Below, in pieces: positions 9,605 through 19,039 of a DNA stretch of 64,000 bases. A program made the translations under genes and the position numbers. The DNA comes from Oceanicoccus sagamiensis. GTDB lineage: Bacteria; Pseudomonadota; Gammaproteobacteria; Pseudomonadales; Dasaniaceae. The stretch covers positions 992,001 through 1,056,000 of the forward strand of contig NZ_CP019343.1 in NCBI RefSeq assembly GCF_002117105.1, given 5' to 3'. The notes under the pieces are model-generated. The model was not told the DNA's origin. It saw only the letters and a program-made list of their open reading frames with translations, and did no database searches. Within the stretch, counting starts at the first letter, position 1; each line of letters opens with the position of its first letter.

Positions 9605-9619
9605 TGTTATAACATTATA
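9605..9619. promoter_or_regulatory. Palindromic motif upstream of the FAD monooxygenase
   Basis: TGTTATAACA is a perfect 10-bp palindrome. Read leftward it extends to TATAATGTTATAACA, which joins a -10-like TATAAT to the palindrome about 100 bp before the gene start. The same TATAATGTTA string recurs at 14426-14435 and, on the minus strand, around 28105. The shape GT-N4-AC is compatible with GntR-family operators; assignment is inference. Confidence 0.5.
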
Positions 9620-9658
9620 TCATTTGAAGCAAAGGAAGGAAACGGGAAATACGGGCAT

Positions 9659-9684
9659 AAAAAAGGGGTGCTAATGCACCCCTG
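9659..9684 (-). terminator. Intrinsic terminator of the TonB-dependent receptor gene
   Basis: On the minus strand GGGGTGC-ATTA-GCACCCC is followed by TTTTTTAT. It lies about 55 bp after the receptor stop codon. Confidence 0.85.
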
Positions 9685-9735
9685 GAGGATAGTCAGAAAA
9701 CATCCAGCAAGCCGGAAGTCTCCGCAACAATAAAA

Positions 9736-12213
9736 CTAGAAGTTGTAGCGCAAGCTGGCGCCGTAGGTTCTTGGTGGAGCATTAAAACCTACGTAGCCGC
9801 TATATACCGGGATATCAAGCCCCGACAACAGCTGCTCTTCGTCAGTCAGGTTTCGCGCCCACAATGTCGCTTCCCAAGCTCCGGTAATATCTTTAATCCC
9901 CATACGCAGGTTAAAGATATTGGTGGCATCATTTTCCAGGTTAGGATCAAGATCCTGCGCCAGATAATAGGAATCGGTGTAGATATATTCCAAACGTGCG
10001 AAGTACATATTACCACCCAGAATCTCAGCTACATTTTCATACTGAGCAAAGGTACTTAAGGTCAACTCAGGGGCATTATCCAGCTCTTCACCACCCAGAT
10101 CATTTTCACACACAGCCTGACCTGCAAATTGAGGCGGTAAATCATCTCCATTCAATGCTGCAAGAAGGTTTAGTGGATAAGGTGCCGTTATATCAGCGGG
10201 AACTTGCCAATTGTTAAACTGGTCTTGATAGGCCAGGCCCTTATTGTCGGCAGTACACTCGCCATCATCGAACTCGTCATATTCTGCTTTGTTGTAACCT
10301 AAAGAACCACCCAGCGATAAATTCACGGTTGGCACATACTGCAGTTCCATTTCCAAACCATAGCTGGTCAGATTACCTGCGTTACGCACATTGATCGAGG
10401 TACCGTCAAAAGTCTGGGACTGAAAGTCTTCATAGTCTACATAGTACAAAGAACCGTTAAATTGCAGGCCACCATCAAGGAAGGTGCCTTTCCAACCCAG
10501 CTCATAGTTTGTTGAAGTTTCATCATCAAACTCACCCTCAACACCGCTGGCTGTTCGCTGCTGGTTAAAGCCGCCGGATTTAAAACCACGGCTGATGCTA
10601 CCGTAGTACATCACACGGTCATCAGTAAAATATCTAACGGTAATGGTGGGTGAGACATTTTCTTTTGAGCGACTTTCGTCAACGAAAATATCAGGACCAA
10701 AAGGTGGAGCGTCCCGAGGTGGTACCGGTGTAGTAATCTGCGAACCTTCACGCTCTTTGCGCTCATAGGTATAACGCAAACCTAATGTGGTACTTAGCTC
10801 ATCGGTTATATTCCAGGTTGCCTGACCAAAGGCTGCGTAGTTTGTCGTCTCATGGGTATTGGTATCAATATTTGTCACCTCACCATTGGCATCAAAGAAG
10901 CTATTGTTAGGCAAAAATGCTGAGGGATAAATAAAGGATGGCGGATAACCCAAATCTGGCCAGTTAAAGTAGCCAATCAGCGGGCTATTGGTGATTTGCG
11001 CTGCGGCTTCGGTATCACCCAGCATGCTAATCGTGCCTATAGTTTCCATATCAGAATAGTAATAATAAACACCGACTTGATAATCGACTGTCTCACCTTC
11101 GGGTGAAGCAATTCGGAATTCGGAGGACTGCTGTTCATGGTCAACTTCAGTAGCGCCAATACCGCCGTTATAGGCCGAGAAATCTGAGTCAAATTCACTA
11201 TAGGAATCATAAGTACGGTAGGCATTGATCCAGGTAAGGATAAAGTCATTATCTAAATCTTTTACCCACTCAAGCGCAATACCCTCGACCTCAACATTGT
11301 TGGTGTAGGGTGCGTCGGCATAGAGCTTACGATCAAACTCATCCACTGCCGGCAAAGGCTCACCCGTAGCCGCAGCCAAAGATGAAAAAGGTAAATTCAA
11401 ACCCGAAGTACCTTCATAACCAATTACATCAGGCGCACAACATACGGAATCATCTTTAGACTTATCGACAGAAAGGGTAAATGAACCCAGGTCATCCGTT
11501 TCTAATAAGGCACGCGCTTTAATGCCCCACTTATCGGCATCATTCAGTTCTTGCTGATCTGCACCCGGGGCAATATTGTCATCAAAACCATCACGCTCTA
11601 CTTTGTAGGCGGACACCCTCATCGCACTGCCATTATCATCAAAGGGGATATTAATCATGCCTCGAGTTTCAAGGGCATCATAATTACCCACAACCACTTC
11701 GGCGGCCCCTTCAAACTCGCCCACGGGGGCTTTGGAAATAACACTGATGGCACCAGCGGCGGTGTTCTTACCGTACAAGGTACCCTGTGGACCACGCAGT
11801 ACTTCCACTCGCTCGATATCCATAAAATCACCCAGGCTCATACCGGCCCGGCCTTGATAAATACCGTCAATAAACACACCCACACTTGGGTCAATACCGG
11901 CATTGGTTCCGGTTGAACCAATACCCCGGATACGGATGGACGTATCACGGCTGCTGCTTTGGGAAACGATTTTCAAACTCGCGGCATAATTTTCCAGATC
12001 TTTAAAGTCGGTAATACCCGCATCTTTAAAAAAGTTCTCGTTAAATGCAGCAATAGACATTGGCACATCTTGCAGCATTTCCTGGCGACGGTTTGCCGTT
12101 ACAATAATTTCTTCTACGGTAGCAAACTCACTAACCTGAGCCTGAGCCAGCCCTGTATAACTAATACTTGTGAGCGCGATAGCTGCAGCAAGAGCGGTAT
12201 TTAAATTTCGCAC
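9736..12213 (-). CDS. TonB-dependent outer membrane receptor
   Basis: 825-residue outer membrane beta-barrel transporter that imports a scarce or bulky substrate using TonB/ExbBD energy. An N-terminal signal peptide (ALAAAIALTSISYTGLAQAQ) is followed by a TonB-box-like EEIIVTA, a plug domain (about 45-160, including RIRGIGSTG, GVFIDGIYQGR, RVEVLRGPQGTLYGKNTAAGA) and a long barrel ending in the aromatic terminal strand YGASLRYNF. The barrel resembles the large marine receptors often found with catabolic clusters rather than siderophore receptors with known names. GTG start at 12213 with GGAGAG upstream. Monocistronic: terminator after it and a 350-bp gap before it. The substrate is presumably the island's growth substrate or a precursor. 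Confidence 0.93.
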   Translation of the reverse strand: MRNLNTALAAAIALTSISYTGLAQAQVSEFATVEEIIVTANRRQEMLQDVPMSIAAFNENFFKDAGITDFKDLENYAASLKIVSQSSSRDTSIRIRGIGSTGTNAGIDPSVGVFIDGIYQGRAGMSLGDFMDIERVEVLRGPQGTLYGKNTAAGAISVISKAPVGEFEGAAEVVVGNYDALETRGMINIPFDDNGSAMRVSAYKVERDGFDDNIAPGADQQELNDADKWGIKARALLETDDLGSFTLSVDKSKDDSVCCAPDVIGYEGTSGLNLPFSSLAAATGEPLPAVDEFDRKLYADAPYTNNVEVEGIALEWVKDLDNDFILTWINAYRTYDSYSEFDSDFSAYNGGIGATEVDHEQQSSEFRIASPEGETVDYQVGVYYYYSDMETIGTISMLGDTEAAAQITNSPLIGYFNWPDLGYPPSFIYPSAFLPNNSFFDANGEVTNIDTNTHETTNYAAFGQATWNITDELSTTLGLRYTYERKEREGSQITTPVPPRDAPPFGPDIFVDESRSKENVSPTITVRYFTDDRVMYYGSISRGFKSGGFNQQRTASGVEGEFDDETSTNYELGWKGTFLDGGLQFNGSLYYVDYEDFQSQTFDGTSINVRNAGNLTSYGLEMELQYVPTVNLSLGGSLGYNKAEYDEFDDGECTADNKGLAYQDQFNNWQVPADITAPYPLNLLAALNGDDLPPQFAGQAVCENDLGGEELDNAPELTLSTFAQYENVAEILGGNMYFARLEYIYTDSYYLAQDLDPNLENDATNIFNLRMGIKDITGAWEATLWARNLTDEEQLLSGLDIPVYSGYVGFNAPPRTYGASLRYNF

Positions 12214-12563
12214 GATGTTTGTCTCTCCAGTAATCGATGAGAATGTTATTTTTTATATAAATTAAGAAGTTATGGCACTTTATCCTAACGATTAAGTATC
12301 TCAGTAACTCGATTTCCGCTCTCCGAGCCTTAGCAGCTTTCCGTTGCTGCAAAAAACAGTATAGCTAGACTTTTTTATACAGCCATTAATTAAGAGTAAA
12401 TATTCCATCCGCAGCTGAAAAAATGAGACGGGTGACACAGACGAAAAAGTTCTAAAACGATGAAGGGATAAGGAGAAAGGAAATACCGTGCCATCCCGTA
12501 CAGGCGGGCACTTGGGGGTCAGGGGCCCCCACCTGTGCGGAGATACCCCAATAAGGGCAGTGC
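12214..12563. other. 350-bp intergenic region: receptor promoter side and GC-rich inverted repeat
   Basis: The part next to the receptor start is AT-rich and contains AATGTTAT (12242-12249), matching the motif seen in other island promoters. The part next to the VOC gene holds a nested inverted repeat: CCGTACAGG (12496-12504) pairs with CCTGTGCGG (12532-12540) with one mismatch, and inside it GGGGG pairs with CCCCC. No T-run follows on either strand, so it is not a standard terminator. I see no gene here. Confidence 0.5.
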
Positions 12564-13457
12564 TTAGTTGCGCTCGATCAGCTCAACCAACTCACCACCC
12601 ACACCGCGGCAACAAGCTGCTAAACGGCCATTATAAGGAGGGCTGCTAATACGTGCTGGTTCAGAAAACCAAACCAAACTATGATCACTTAAAGCATCAA
12701 CTTCATAGCTAATCATCGCGATACCCGCCGGTAAACGACCTTCCGTTTGCGGCCGTGGCTCTGCGGCATCAATCTGGTCAATCTCTATCATGGTTTCGCC
12801 CGCTAACTGCACGGTTGCCACCGGGTGTTTACGCTCCAGCTCCCAGCCATAGGCGGCGTTGACTGATGTGATTTTGGTATCAAATTTGTACTCTTTGACA
12901 TGGGGGAAGTCGGTATAAAAAGTTGTCGCAGCATCGCGGTCACCACAACACATCACCGGGATAAATAAGCGATCAACCCGGCTCTTGGCCATGGGGATTT
13001 CAAACGGGGGAACCGGGCCTTTTACCTGAGTTAAATATAAAACTTCGCCAGCTGGACCAATCACCTGCATCGCCCGGATATCGTCACTGACATCTAAATC
13101 AGCCGGTGGCCGATACAATTCAAACGGCGAATCCACTAGCTCAGTAGCCAGTGTATCCACATCCTCAACCACCACTTCCAACGACATCCAGCCCTGCTGC
13201 TTAAAGGGTATGGCCGCTGCCGCTGTCGTATCCTCTACTGCACGAATCCAACATACCTCTGTCTCCGAGGCCAAAACCGCGAAGCGAGCACCAACCAACT
13301 CTGGAGCACCCCAGATAGCGGCCTGTTGGGCACTGACTTCACCCGCCTCCAGCACCGACATGGACAGATAATCCACATAGGCATTCAGCAAAGTATCGAG
13401 ATTATTACAAACCAGGGTGCCAGTTAAGGCAGGACCTAAAACAGGGGAGTCAGACAT
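12564..13457 (-). CDS. VOC (glyoxalase/bleomycin-resistance fold) family protein
   Basis: 297 residues, about the size of a two-module VOC protein such as extradiol dioxygenases or their relatives. The start (GPALTGTLVCNNLDTLLNAYVDYL) and the second half (KSRVDRLFIPVMCCGDRDAATTFYTDF) each begin like a VOC module. A metal-binding His/Glu set cannot be assigned with confidence, so whether it is a dioxygenase, lyase or binding protein is open. It ends in ELVELIERN, typical of a last VOC strand (GxxxELIE). It lies 72 bp downstream of the GntR regulator and is probably cotranscribed with it. Confidence 0.72.
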   Translation of the reverse strand: MSDSPVLGPALTGTLVCNNLDTLLNAYVDYLSMSVLEAGEVSAQQAAIWGAPELVGARFAVLASETEVCWIRAVEDTTAAAAIPFKQQGWMSLEVVVEDVDTLATELVDSPFELYRPPADLDVSDDIRAMQVIGPAGEVLYLTQVKGPVPPFEIPMAKSRVDRLFIPVMCCGDRDAATTFYTDFPHVKEYKFDTKITSVNAAYGWELERKHPVATVQLAGETMIEIDQIDAAEPRPQTEGRLPAGIAMISYEVDALSDHSLVWFSEPARISSPPYNGRLAACCRGVGGELVELIERN

Positions 13458-13529
13458 AGGAGTAAGTGGTTCAGTCAGTTAATTGGAGCAACGGCGCTAG
13501 TTCAGCGCCGCCGTAAAACATTAAGGGTG

Positions 13530-14315
13530 TTAACCGCGATAGTCGTCCATATCCATCGACATACGGTATTGGAAGCGCTTGGGGTTGTAGTGACAGTACA
13601 AAATATCCACTAAGCGACCATCTTCTGTAAATGAGCGGCGAGTCAGGCTAAGTACCGGCTCACCGACTTTCATATCCAGCTCATTGGCCACAAATTCCTG
13701 CGCGCTAACAGCGGTCAGGTTTTGGTCAATGCGGGTCACCTCATTGCCATTTTCTTTCATAATGTCATAGCGTACCCGGGTTTCCAGGTCACTGCGGCTA
13801 AAGCCTTCATCCAGACCTATGGTCCAGCTAATATAATGGGCAAAGGGTTCGCCATCTTCTGAACTTCTGACCCGGACTACACGGTGGGCTTTGTCATCAC
13901 CCTGCAAACCCAGCTCTACGCGAATATCACCGGGAGGCACTAACATCCCCACATCAAGCACTTTGATTTTGGTATCCCGGCCCATACTGGCCAGCTTCTG
14001 TAACATACCGGTTAAAGGCGCCTGTACCGGCTCCGGGTTGTAATGATGGGTAACATGGGTGCCTTTACCACGACGGCGCTCAACCAACTCTTCAGCGGCC
14101 AATTCATCCATTGCCCGCTTAGCGGTAATTCGGGAAACATTAAAAGCCTCAGCCAACTGCTGCTCAGTAGGCATTTGCGTACCATGGGCAATCGAACCGT
14201 CCAAAATACGGTTTTTTAGCAAGGTATACATTTGATAATAAAGAGGCGTTGGTGCCTCTCCCCTTAAGGAGCCCAATTCCAGCTGGGTAAATAGTTTATC
14301 AATCACCAAGTCCAT
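13530..14315 (-). CDS. GntR family transcriptional regulator, HutC/FarR type with UTRA domain
   Basis: 261 residues. The N-terminal winged HTH (about 22-90: PLYYQMYTLLKNRILDG, GTQMPTEQQLAEAFNVSRITAKRAMDEL, ERRRGKGTHV) is the GntR signature. The C-terminal UTRA ligand domain (about 105-255) includes VRVRSSEDGEPFAHYISW and LTRRSFTEDGRLVDILYCHY. These proteins usually repress catabolic genes and release DNA on binding a pathway metabolite. It is divergent to the TRAP binding-protein gene and upstream of the VOC gene. It is the only dedicated transcription factor in the island, so it is the natural candidate to bind the shared AATGTTAT motifs; that link is inference. Confidence 0.93.
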   Translation of the reverse strand: MDLVIDKLFTQLELGSLRGEAPTPLYYQMYTLLKNRILDGSIAHGTQMPTEQQLAEAFNVSRITAKRAMDELAAEELVERRRGKGTHVTHHYNPEPVQAPLTGMLQKLASMGRDTKIKVLDVGMLVPPGDIRVELGLQGDDKAHRVVRVRSSEDGEPFAHYISWTIGLDEGFSRSDLETRVRYDIMKENGNEVTRIDQNLTAVSAQEFVANELDMKVGEPVLSLTRRSFTEDGRLVDILYCHYNPKRFQYRMSMDMDDYRG

Positions 14316-14425
14316 GCTTTTACCTTCCGACTTAAACGCTTATTAAAGTTCTTCAAGGCCACAACTACCTCTGTGGAGATATCCCCCGCAGAGCCCCATG
14401 AGTAGCGGCCAATTGCCATATAAAA

Positions 14426-14435
14426 TATAATGTTA
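14426..14435 (+). promoter_or_regulatory. TATAATGTTA motif in the GntR/TRAP divergent promoter
   Basis: TATAATGTTA, continuing GTACTTTA, in the 238-bp gap between gntR (leftward) and the TRAP binding-protein gene (rightward). TATAAT could simply be a -10 box for the rightward gene, but the following GTTA matches the sites at 9605-9619 and 28090-28111. Confidence 0.45.
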
Positions 14436-14553
14436 GTACTTTAAGACTATTGGCACATAAGTTCCAGTAATGAAAGTAGTTTTTTCTAACACATTCACTC
14501 TATAAGACACTCGAGAAGCCAATAACCCCACCTCCGCGATAAAAGTAAAAACT

Positions 14554-15585
14554 ATGAATCCAACCCTGCCCAACCCTCTGTTTCGCCTGATTGTAAGCTT
14601 CCTGCTGGTAATGCCCTTGCTCAGCGCCTGCGGGCAACAACAGGCACCGGCCAATGAAGCAAAAATTGTCGCGATTACCGTGCCCGGCACCCCTTGGTAT
14701 GACAGTTGGATGGTGATGGACCAACGCCTGAAAGCCTATGCTGAGCAACCGATAAAGCCAGTGTTTTATATCTCGGGACAGCTGGGCAGCGAAGAGAGCG
14801 CGCTGTCGCAATTGCGTCGCGGCAGGGTTCAGCTGGGAGGCTTTTCCCTGCAAGGCGCCTCATCCATTGTGCCTGAACTTGGCCTGCTGCTAGCGCCCTA
14901 TCTCTTTGATACGCTGGAAGAAGTCGACTTTGTGATGGATACCACCATCAGCCCCGCCTTTAGCGACATGTTTGCCAGTCAGGGCCTGATATTACTGGGC
15001 TGGGCCGAAGTTGGCTGGACCAATGTCTACTCCAGAGACCCAATTATCACTCCCGCTGACGCAAATCATAAAAAGCTCCGCTCCAGCAATGCCAAGTCCT
15101 CTCAATTGCTGGTACAGGCTATTGGTGCGGATATGGTGCCATTACCCTTCCCGGATATTATGCCGTCCTTACAGACTGGCCTGATTGATGGCGGTGAGAG
15201 CGGCAGTATCTTTTACGCACTGGCCGGTATCCCCAAAGAAGCACCGCACCTGACACTGACACGCCACGCCTTTGATACCGGCATGTTTTTAGCCAATAAG
15301 GCCTGGTTTGATGCTCTCACACCCTATCAACAGGATGCGTTAAGAAACAGCCTGCCCACGTTGCAGGAGTTAAGGTCAGCTGTACGAGCCAGCGAAGCTG
15401 CGCTGCTAGCCGACCCCGCCAGCCGAGGCGTTACTCTGCACCAACCCACTGCGGCTGAGCGCCAGTTATGGAAGCAGGCAACCGCTAAAAATCATCAACG
15501 GCTGATTGATGGTATTGGTGGCGATGCCGAGAAGATTTATCAGTTGCTGCAGGAAGGGAAGAAAAAATTTAGCACACGGGATTAA
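14554..15585 (+). CDS. TRAP transporter substrate-binding lipoprotein (DctP family)
   Basis: 343 residues. Signal peptide with a lipobox LLSAC (Cys26), so it is predicted to be lipid-anchored rather than freely periplasmic. The mature domain has the DctP pattern: a strand with VAITVPGTPWYDSWMVMDQRL, an AQLRRGRVQLGGF-like hinge (SQLRRGRVQLGGFSLQG), then DMVPLPFPDIMPSLQTGLIDGGESG, the segment that carries substrate contacts in the family. TRAP systems take up organic acids using a sodium gradient. The membrane subunits lie 220 bp downstream but on the opposite strand, so the binding protein and permease are separately controlled. Palindromic repeat DNA separates them. Confidence 0.9.
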   Translation: MNPTLPNPLFRLIVSFLLVMPLLSACGQQQAPANEAKIVAITVPGTPWYDSWMVMDQRLKAYAEQPIKPVFYISGQLGSEESALSQLRRGRVQLGGFSLQGASSIVPELGLLLAPYLFDTLEEVDFVMDTTISPAFSDMFASQGLILLGWAEVGWTNVYSRDPIITPADANHKKLRSSNAKSSQLLVQAIGADMVPLPFPDIMPSLQTGLIDGGESGSIFYALAGIPKEAPHLTLTRHAFDTGMFLANKAWFDALTPYQQDALRNSLPTLQELRSAVRASEAALLADPASRGVTLHQPTAAERQLWKQATAKNHQRLIDGIGGDAEKIYQLLQEGKKKFSTRD

Positions 15586-15690
15586 ACCTTTTATTCGGCT
15601 TTTCGCATTGCTGTCTGGGTGAATATCTGTGATCCCTCTTTTTCACACCCCTGATACCCAAGCCCTCACTCTTCAAGTTCCGGCAGTCTT

Positions 15691-15760
15691 GTAGGGTGGA
15701 TTATAATCCACCAAACCCACACAAGAGCCGTCATCACCGGTGGATTACAATCCACCCTAC
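15691..15760. repeat. Dispersed palindromic repeat, paired arms
   Basis: Left arm GTAG plus GGTGGATTATAATCCACC and right arm GGTGGATTACAATCCACC plus CTAC, separated by about 26 bp. Each core is itself an 18-bp palindrome (one imperfect). Lies in the 221-bp gap between the convergent TRAP binding-protein and permease genes. Confidence 0.9.
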
Positions 15761-15806
15761 GGGCTAACAGAAATGCCAGTAGCAGCATGCGAAATCGGGA
15801 ATAAGA

Positions 15807-17060
15807 TTAAATCAAAAATAAACTCAACTGCGGAACCAGTGCCACAATCAATAAACCCAACATCATCAATAAAATAAAGGGCACCGCTGCCTTACACACT
15901 TCCAAAAAGCTTTCGTTAAACGCACTCATGGCAATAATTAAATTCAGGCCCATTGGCGGCGTTAAATAACCTATCTCTAAATTGACGATCATCATAATGC
16001 CGAAATGAATGGTATTAAAATCCAGGCTATTAGCAATCGGCTTTAATAGCGGTGCAAGAATTAAAATAGCTGAACCAATATCAATAATACTGCCGGTTAA
16101 TAACAACAGAACATTACTCAACAATAAAAAGGTAGGGCGAGTATCAATATATTGAGACAGCCACAATACCAATTGGTCGGGCAACTGCTGGTAGGTTAAA
16201 AACATATTCAGGCAAACCGCCAGCATCAGCACGGGAAATAACGAGCCAATCAGATAACAGGTTTTTTCTGTGGTCTGTACCACATCCGGCCATTTCATTT
16301 CCTTATAAACCAACAGTTGAATAATCAAAGTATAAAAAACAGCAACCACCGCAGCTTCAGTAGCGGTAAAAAAACCACTGTAAATACCACCTAAAACCAA
16401 AGCAGGAGCTGACAAGGCAAGGATACTGCGTTTAAACGTATACCAGAGCTCAATCGAATATTTTCCCGTTGGCATATGACGGCAAACCAATAATACATAG
16501 ATTGAGATCAGCAAGGTCAATACAAAGGCAGGGCCAAAGCCCGCCAAAAATAAATCAACGATAGACGCCTTGGTCATCACGCCATATAAAATTAACGGAA
16601 TACTGGGCGGAATAATAATACCCAAAGTACCTGCCGCACAAAGCACACCTATCGACAGACGCTTGGGGTAACCCGCGGCTATCAACGCGGGATACAACAC
16701 ACTACCCACCGCTAACAATGTAACGGTAGACGAACCGGACATGGCGGCAAATACCGCACAGGCCAACACTGCCGACAGAGCTAAACCACCGGGAACAATA
16801 ATGGTCAGCTCGCGCAAAAAATCCGTAATCCGTTTTGCCATTGAGCCGGCACTCATTAAGTTACCCGCCAGCAAATACAGAGGAATCGATAGCAAGACTT
16901 CCTTGTTTAGCGCACCCCAGGCATCGAGGATAATAAAGCGCAATTCACTGTCACTAAAAAAATAATAACTGTAGGCCAATACCGCCGCCAAAATTACCAT
17001 CACTGGCTGGCGCAGCAACAAGAGCGCAAGGACTAAAACCAATAAGCCAAATACCAACAT
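15807..17060 (-). CDS. TRAP transporter large permease (DctM family)
   Basis: 417 residues, about 12 membrane segments, the usual size of DctM. Family segments visible: IPLYLLAGNLMSAGSMAKRI, MSGSSTVTLLAVGSVLYPAL, GTLGIIIPPSIPLILYGVMT, and a C-terminal LTPPMGLNLIIAMS. It forms the ion-coupled channel with the small permease encoded 3 bp upstream. Probable substrate is an organic acid connected with this island; not determinable here. Confidence 0.93.
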   Translation of the reverse strand: MLVFGLLVLVLALLLLRQPVMVILAAVLAYSYYFFSDSELRFIILDAWGALNKEVLLSIPLYLLAGNLMSAGSMAKRITDFLRELTIIVPGGLALSAVLACAVFAAMSGSSTVTLLAVGSVLYPALIAAGYPKRLSIGVLCAAGTLGIIIPPSIPLILYGVMTKASIVDLFLAGFGPAFVLTLLISIYVLLVCRHMPTGKYSIELWYTFKRSILALSAPALVLGGIYSGFFTATEAAVVAVFYTLIIQLLVYKEMKWPDVVQTTEKTCYLIGSLFPVLMLAVCLNMFLTYQQLPDQLVLWLSQYIDTRPTFLLLSNVLLLLTGSIIDIGSAILILAPLLKPIANSLDFNTIHFGIMMIVNLEIGYLTPPMGLNLIIAMSAFNESFLEVCKAAVPFILLMMLGLLIVALVPQLSLFLI

Positions 17061-17063
17061 GCC

Positions 17064-17561
17064 TCAACCCACCTCGCTGTTAGCAGGTTGTAACTCAGGA
17101 AATAGCGCAAACAGAAAATAGCGAATACAGGCTAGACCAAAGGCCAGCGGCAATAAACTTTGTACCGGCCAGACCGGCGTTTGCAGCACGGTGGAAAGCT
17201 CAGCCAGGGCATAGGTCTCCAACACCAGCTGCAGCGACAAAACAAAAAAGAACAGAAACAATAGCGCCGTTACCAGAGGCTGCAGCCTAAGCATCAGCGG
17301 CTCCCAGCCAGCAGGCAGCCAGTGATCTGCAAACCGGGGCCGCAGATGTGAGCCATGGGCAGAGGCCAGGCCGATACCGATCATAGAGACCACAATATTG
17401 GCATAGACACCGGTTTGATGCGCCCAGGCCAGGCCATTGCCCAGAAAAGTACGCAACATCACGTCTACAAACAACACCAACGCCAGCACCGCCAGTGCCG
17501 ATAGGCAGAACAAGCGCTCTAACCGGCCAAGGCCAGCAAGGAAAGATTGTGCAGTTAACAA
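17064..17561 (-). CDS. TRAP transporter small permease (DctQ family)
   Basis: 165 residues with four predicted membrane helices. RLFCLSALAVLALVLFVDVMLRTFLGNGLAWAHQTG is typical of the DctQ N-terminus. First gene of the two-gene permease operon; it ends 3 bp before the DctM start. The upstream 262-bp gap is shared with the divergent chemoreceptor gene. Confidence 0.9.
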   Translation of the reverse strand: MLTAQSFLAGLGRLERLFCLSALAVLALVLFVDVMLRTFLGNGLAWAHQTGVYANIVVSMIGIGLASAHGSHLRPRFADHWLPAGWEPLMLRLQPLVTALLFLFFFVLSLQLVLETYALAELSTVLQTPVWPVQSLLPLAFGLACIRYFLFALFPELQPANSEVG

Positions 17562-17699
17562 GGTATAGCCGTCCTAATTGATGAGACCCCGGGCTTAAAA
17601 GCCATTATTTTTATCGCGTATGGGCCAGAGGTCGCATTTTAACGCCATCGAAAGCAGAAATTAAGCGAATATTTCCATGCTCAATTTGAAGTTATTGCT

Positions 17700-17715
17700 A
17701 CAATTATACAATTGT
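17700..17715. promoter_or_regulatory. Inverted repeat between TRAP permease and chemoreceptor genes
   Basis: ACAATTATACAATTGT: ACAATT and AATTGT are perfect inverted copies around ATAC. It sits about 110 bp before the chemoreceptor start and 140 bp before the dctQ-like start, so it could control both. Not the same sequence as the AATGTTAT motif. Confidence 0.4.
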
Positions 17716-17823
17716 CACTCTATTTCTGGCGAAGATAGCCGATAACAATACCTGACAAGCCATACCCGGGCGCAAATAACCGCGTGCGCAACCTTAAACA
17801 AACAGCACTCTGCGAGAGAAACC

Positions 17824-18987
17824 ATGCCATTATTTTCATCTAGCTTGCTTGGACGCACCCTATTACCGGTAGGAGTCGCCGGCATTATTATTCTAGCCGT
17901 GATCCATTTTGCGCTTGAAACCATCAATATAGCCACTGTGGCTATCGCAGCAGTGCTATTAATCGCAGTCGCGGCCTGGAGTATTAAAAGTCAGGTGGTT
18001 AGCCGCCTCAATGAGCTGGATACCTACCTGCATCTGGTGATTAGCACGGAAACCGCCCCCTCAAACCCGCTGCAAGACCCGGGGTCCGATGAACTGGCTA
18101 CTATCAGCAATACGCTCAATAGCTTTATTGAAAACCTTCGCGACGTTATGACCAATATACGCAGCGATGCCAACGGGGTGCTGCAAGGTGCTGAAGACCA
18201 GACCCAAAGAATGTCGAATTCCGTCGCACAGCTGGAAACCAGCAGCTCAGAGGCCCTGAATATTGCCGAGTCTATTGGCCAGATTGCCGACACCTCATCC
18301 ACCCTGTCTGATAATGCCGGACAAATCGCCTCTACCATTGGCGAAGCACTGGAATCACTGGAACTGGGCTCAGACGCCTCCAATGCCAACCAAAGCTCGA
18401 TGAAAGAGCTGGTCAACAATGTTGAGCTGATGAGTGAAAATATCGCCCGCCTGCAAGAAGAAAGTGCACAAATCGGCTCGGTACTGGATGTGATCGGTGG
18501 TATTGCCGAACAAACCAACTTACTGGCATTAAACGCGGCCATTGAAGCGGCCCGCGCCGGTGAACAGGGACGAGGCTTTGCGGTTGTTGCCGACGAAGTT
18601 AGAGCCCTGGCGCACCGCACTCAAGACTCAACCGGTGAGATACAAACCATGGTTGAAGGCTTACAGGATAAAGCCCAAAGCGCCGTGCAGGCTATGGAAC
18701 AAGGTCGCTTGCTCAGCAGCAATAGCCTGGAACAAAGCCAGCAAGTAGAAAGCGTATTGCAGCAAGTACAATCGGTGGTGGCCAATGTTGATGGACTGGC
18801 CACTCAAATTGCTGAAGGCACAACCATTCAAAATAATGCGACTGACAGTATTAACCAGCAGATGTCGAGCATTGCCAGCCAGATTCGTGAAGTGAGCGCA
18901 GGTCTGGGCATTATCTCTGAGAAAGCCCATGACCAGCAGGATATTGCCAATAAAGTGGACAGTGAACTGAATAAAATTTGCGTTTAA
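17824..18987 (+). CDS. Methyl-accepting chemotaxis protein without a large periplasmic domain
   Basis: 387 residues. Two close hydrophobic segments at about 7-27 and 36-56 leave almost no periplasmic loop, so sensing must be membrane-proximal, cytoplasmic or through a partner. Then a HAMP-like linker and a long coiled-coil signalling domain with the conserved hairpin tip ([20 protein letters not shown], then [15 protein letters not shown], about 225-260). It would signal through CheW/CheA to the flagellum. Divergent to the TRAP permease genes, which suggests chemotaxis linked to uptake of the same compound; that is inference. Confidence 0.93.
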   Translation: MPLFSSSLLGRTLLPVGVAGIIILAVIHFALETINIATVAIAAVLLIAVAAWSIKSQVVSRLNELDTYLHLVISTETAPSNPLQDPGSDELATISNTLNSFIENLRDVMTNIRSDANGVLQGAEDQTQRMSNSVAQLETSSSEALNIAESIGQIADTSSTLSDNAGQIASTIGEALESLELGSDASNANQSSMKELVNNVELMSENIARLQEESAQIGSVLDVIGGIAEQTNLLALNAAIEAARAGEQGRGFAVVADEVRALAHRTQDSTGEIQTMVEGLQDKAQSAVQAMEQGRLLSSNSLEQSQQVESVLQQVQSVVANVDGLATQIAEGTTIQNNATDSINQQMSSIASQIREVSAGLGIISEKAHDQQDIANKVDSELNKICV

Positions 18988-19027
18988 AAAAAAGCCCCAA
19001 GGCATTCAATGCTCTGGGGCTTTTTTA
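18986..19027. terminator. Bidirectional terminator
   Basis: AAAAAAAGCCCCA and TGGGGCTTTTTT with an inner GGCATTCAATGC stem. A-run and T-run on both sides serve the chemoreceptor (rightward) and the FAD-linked oxidase operon (leftward). Confidence 0.9.
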
Positions 19028-19039
19028 TTTTTTCTCGGC

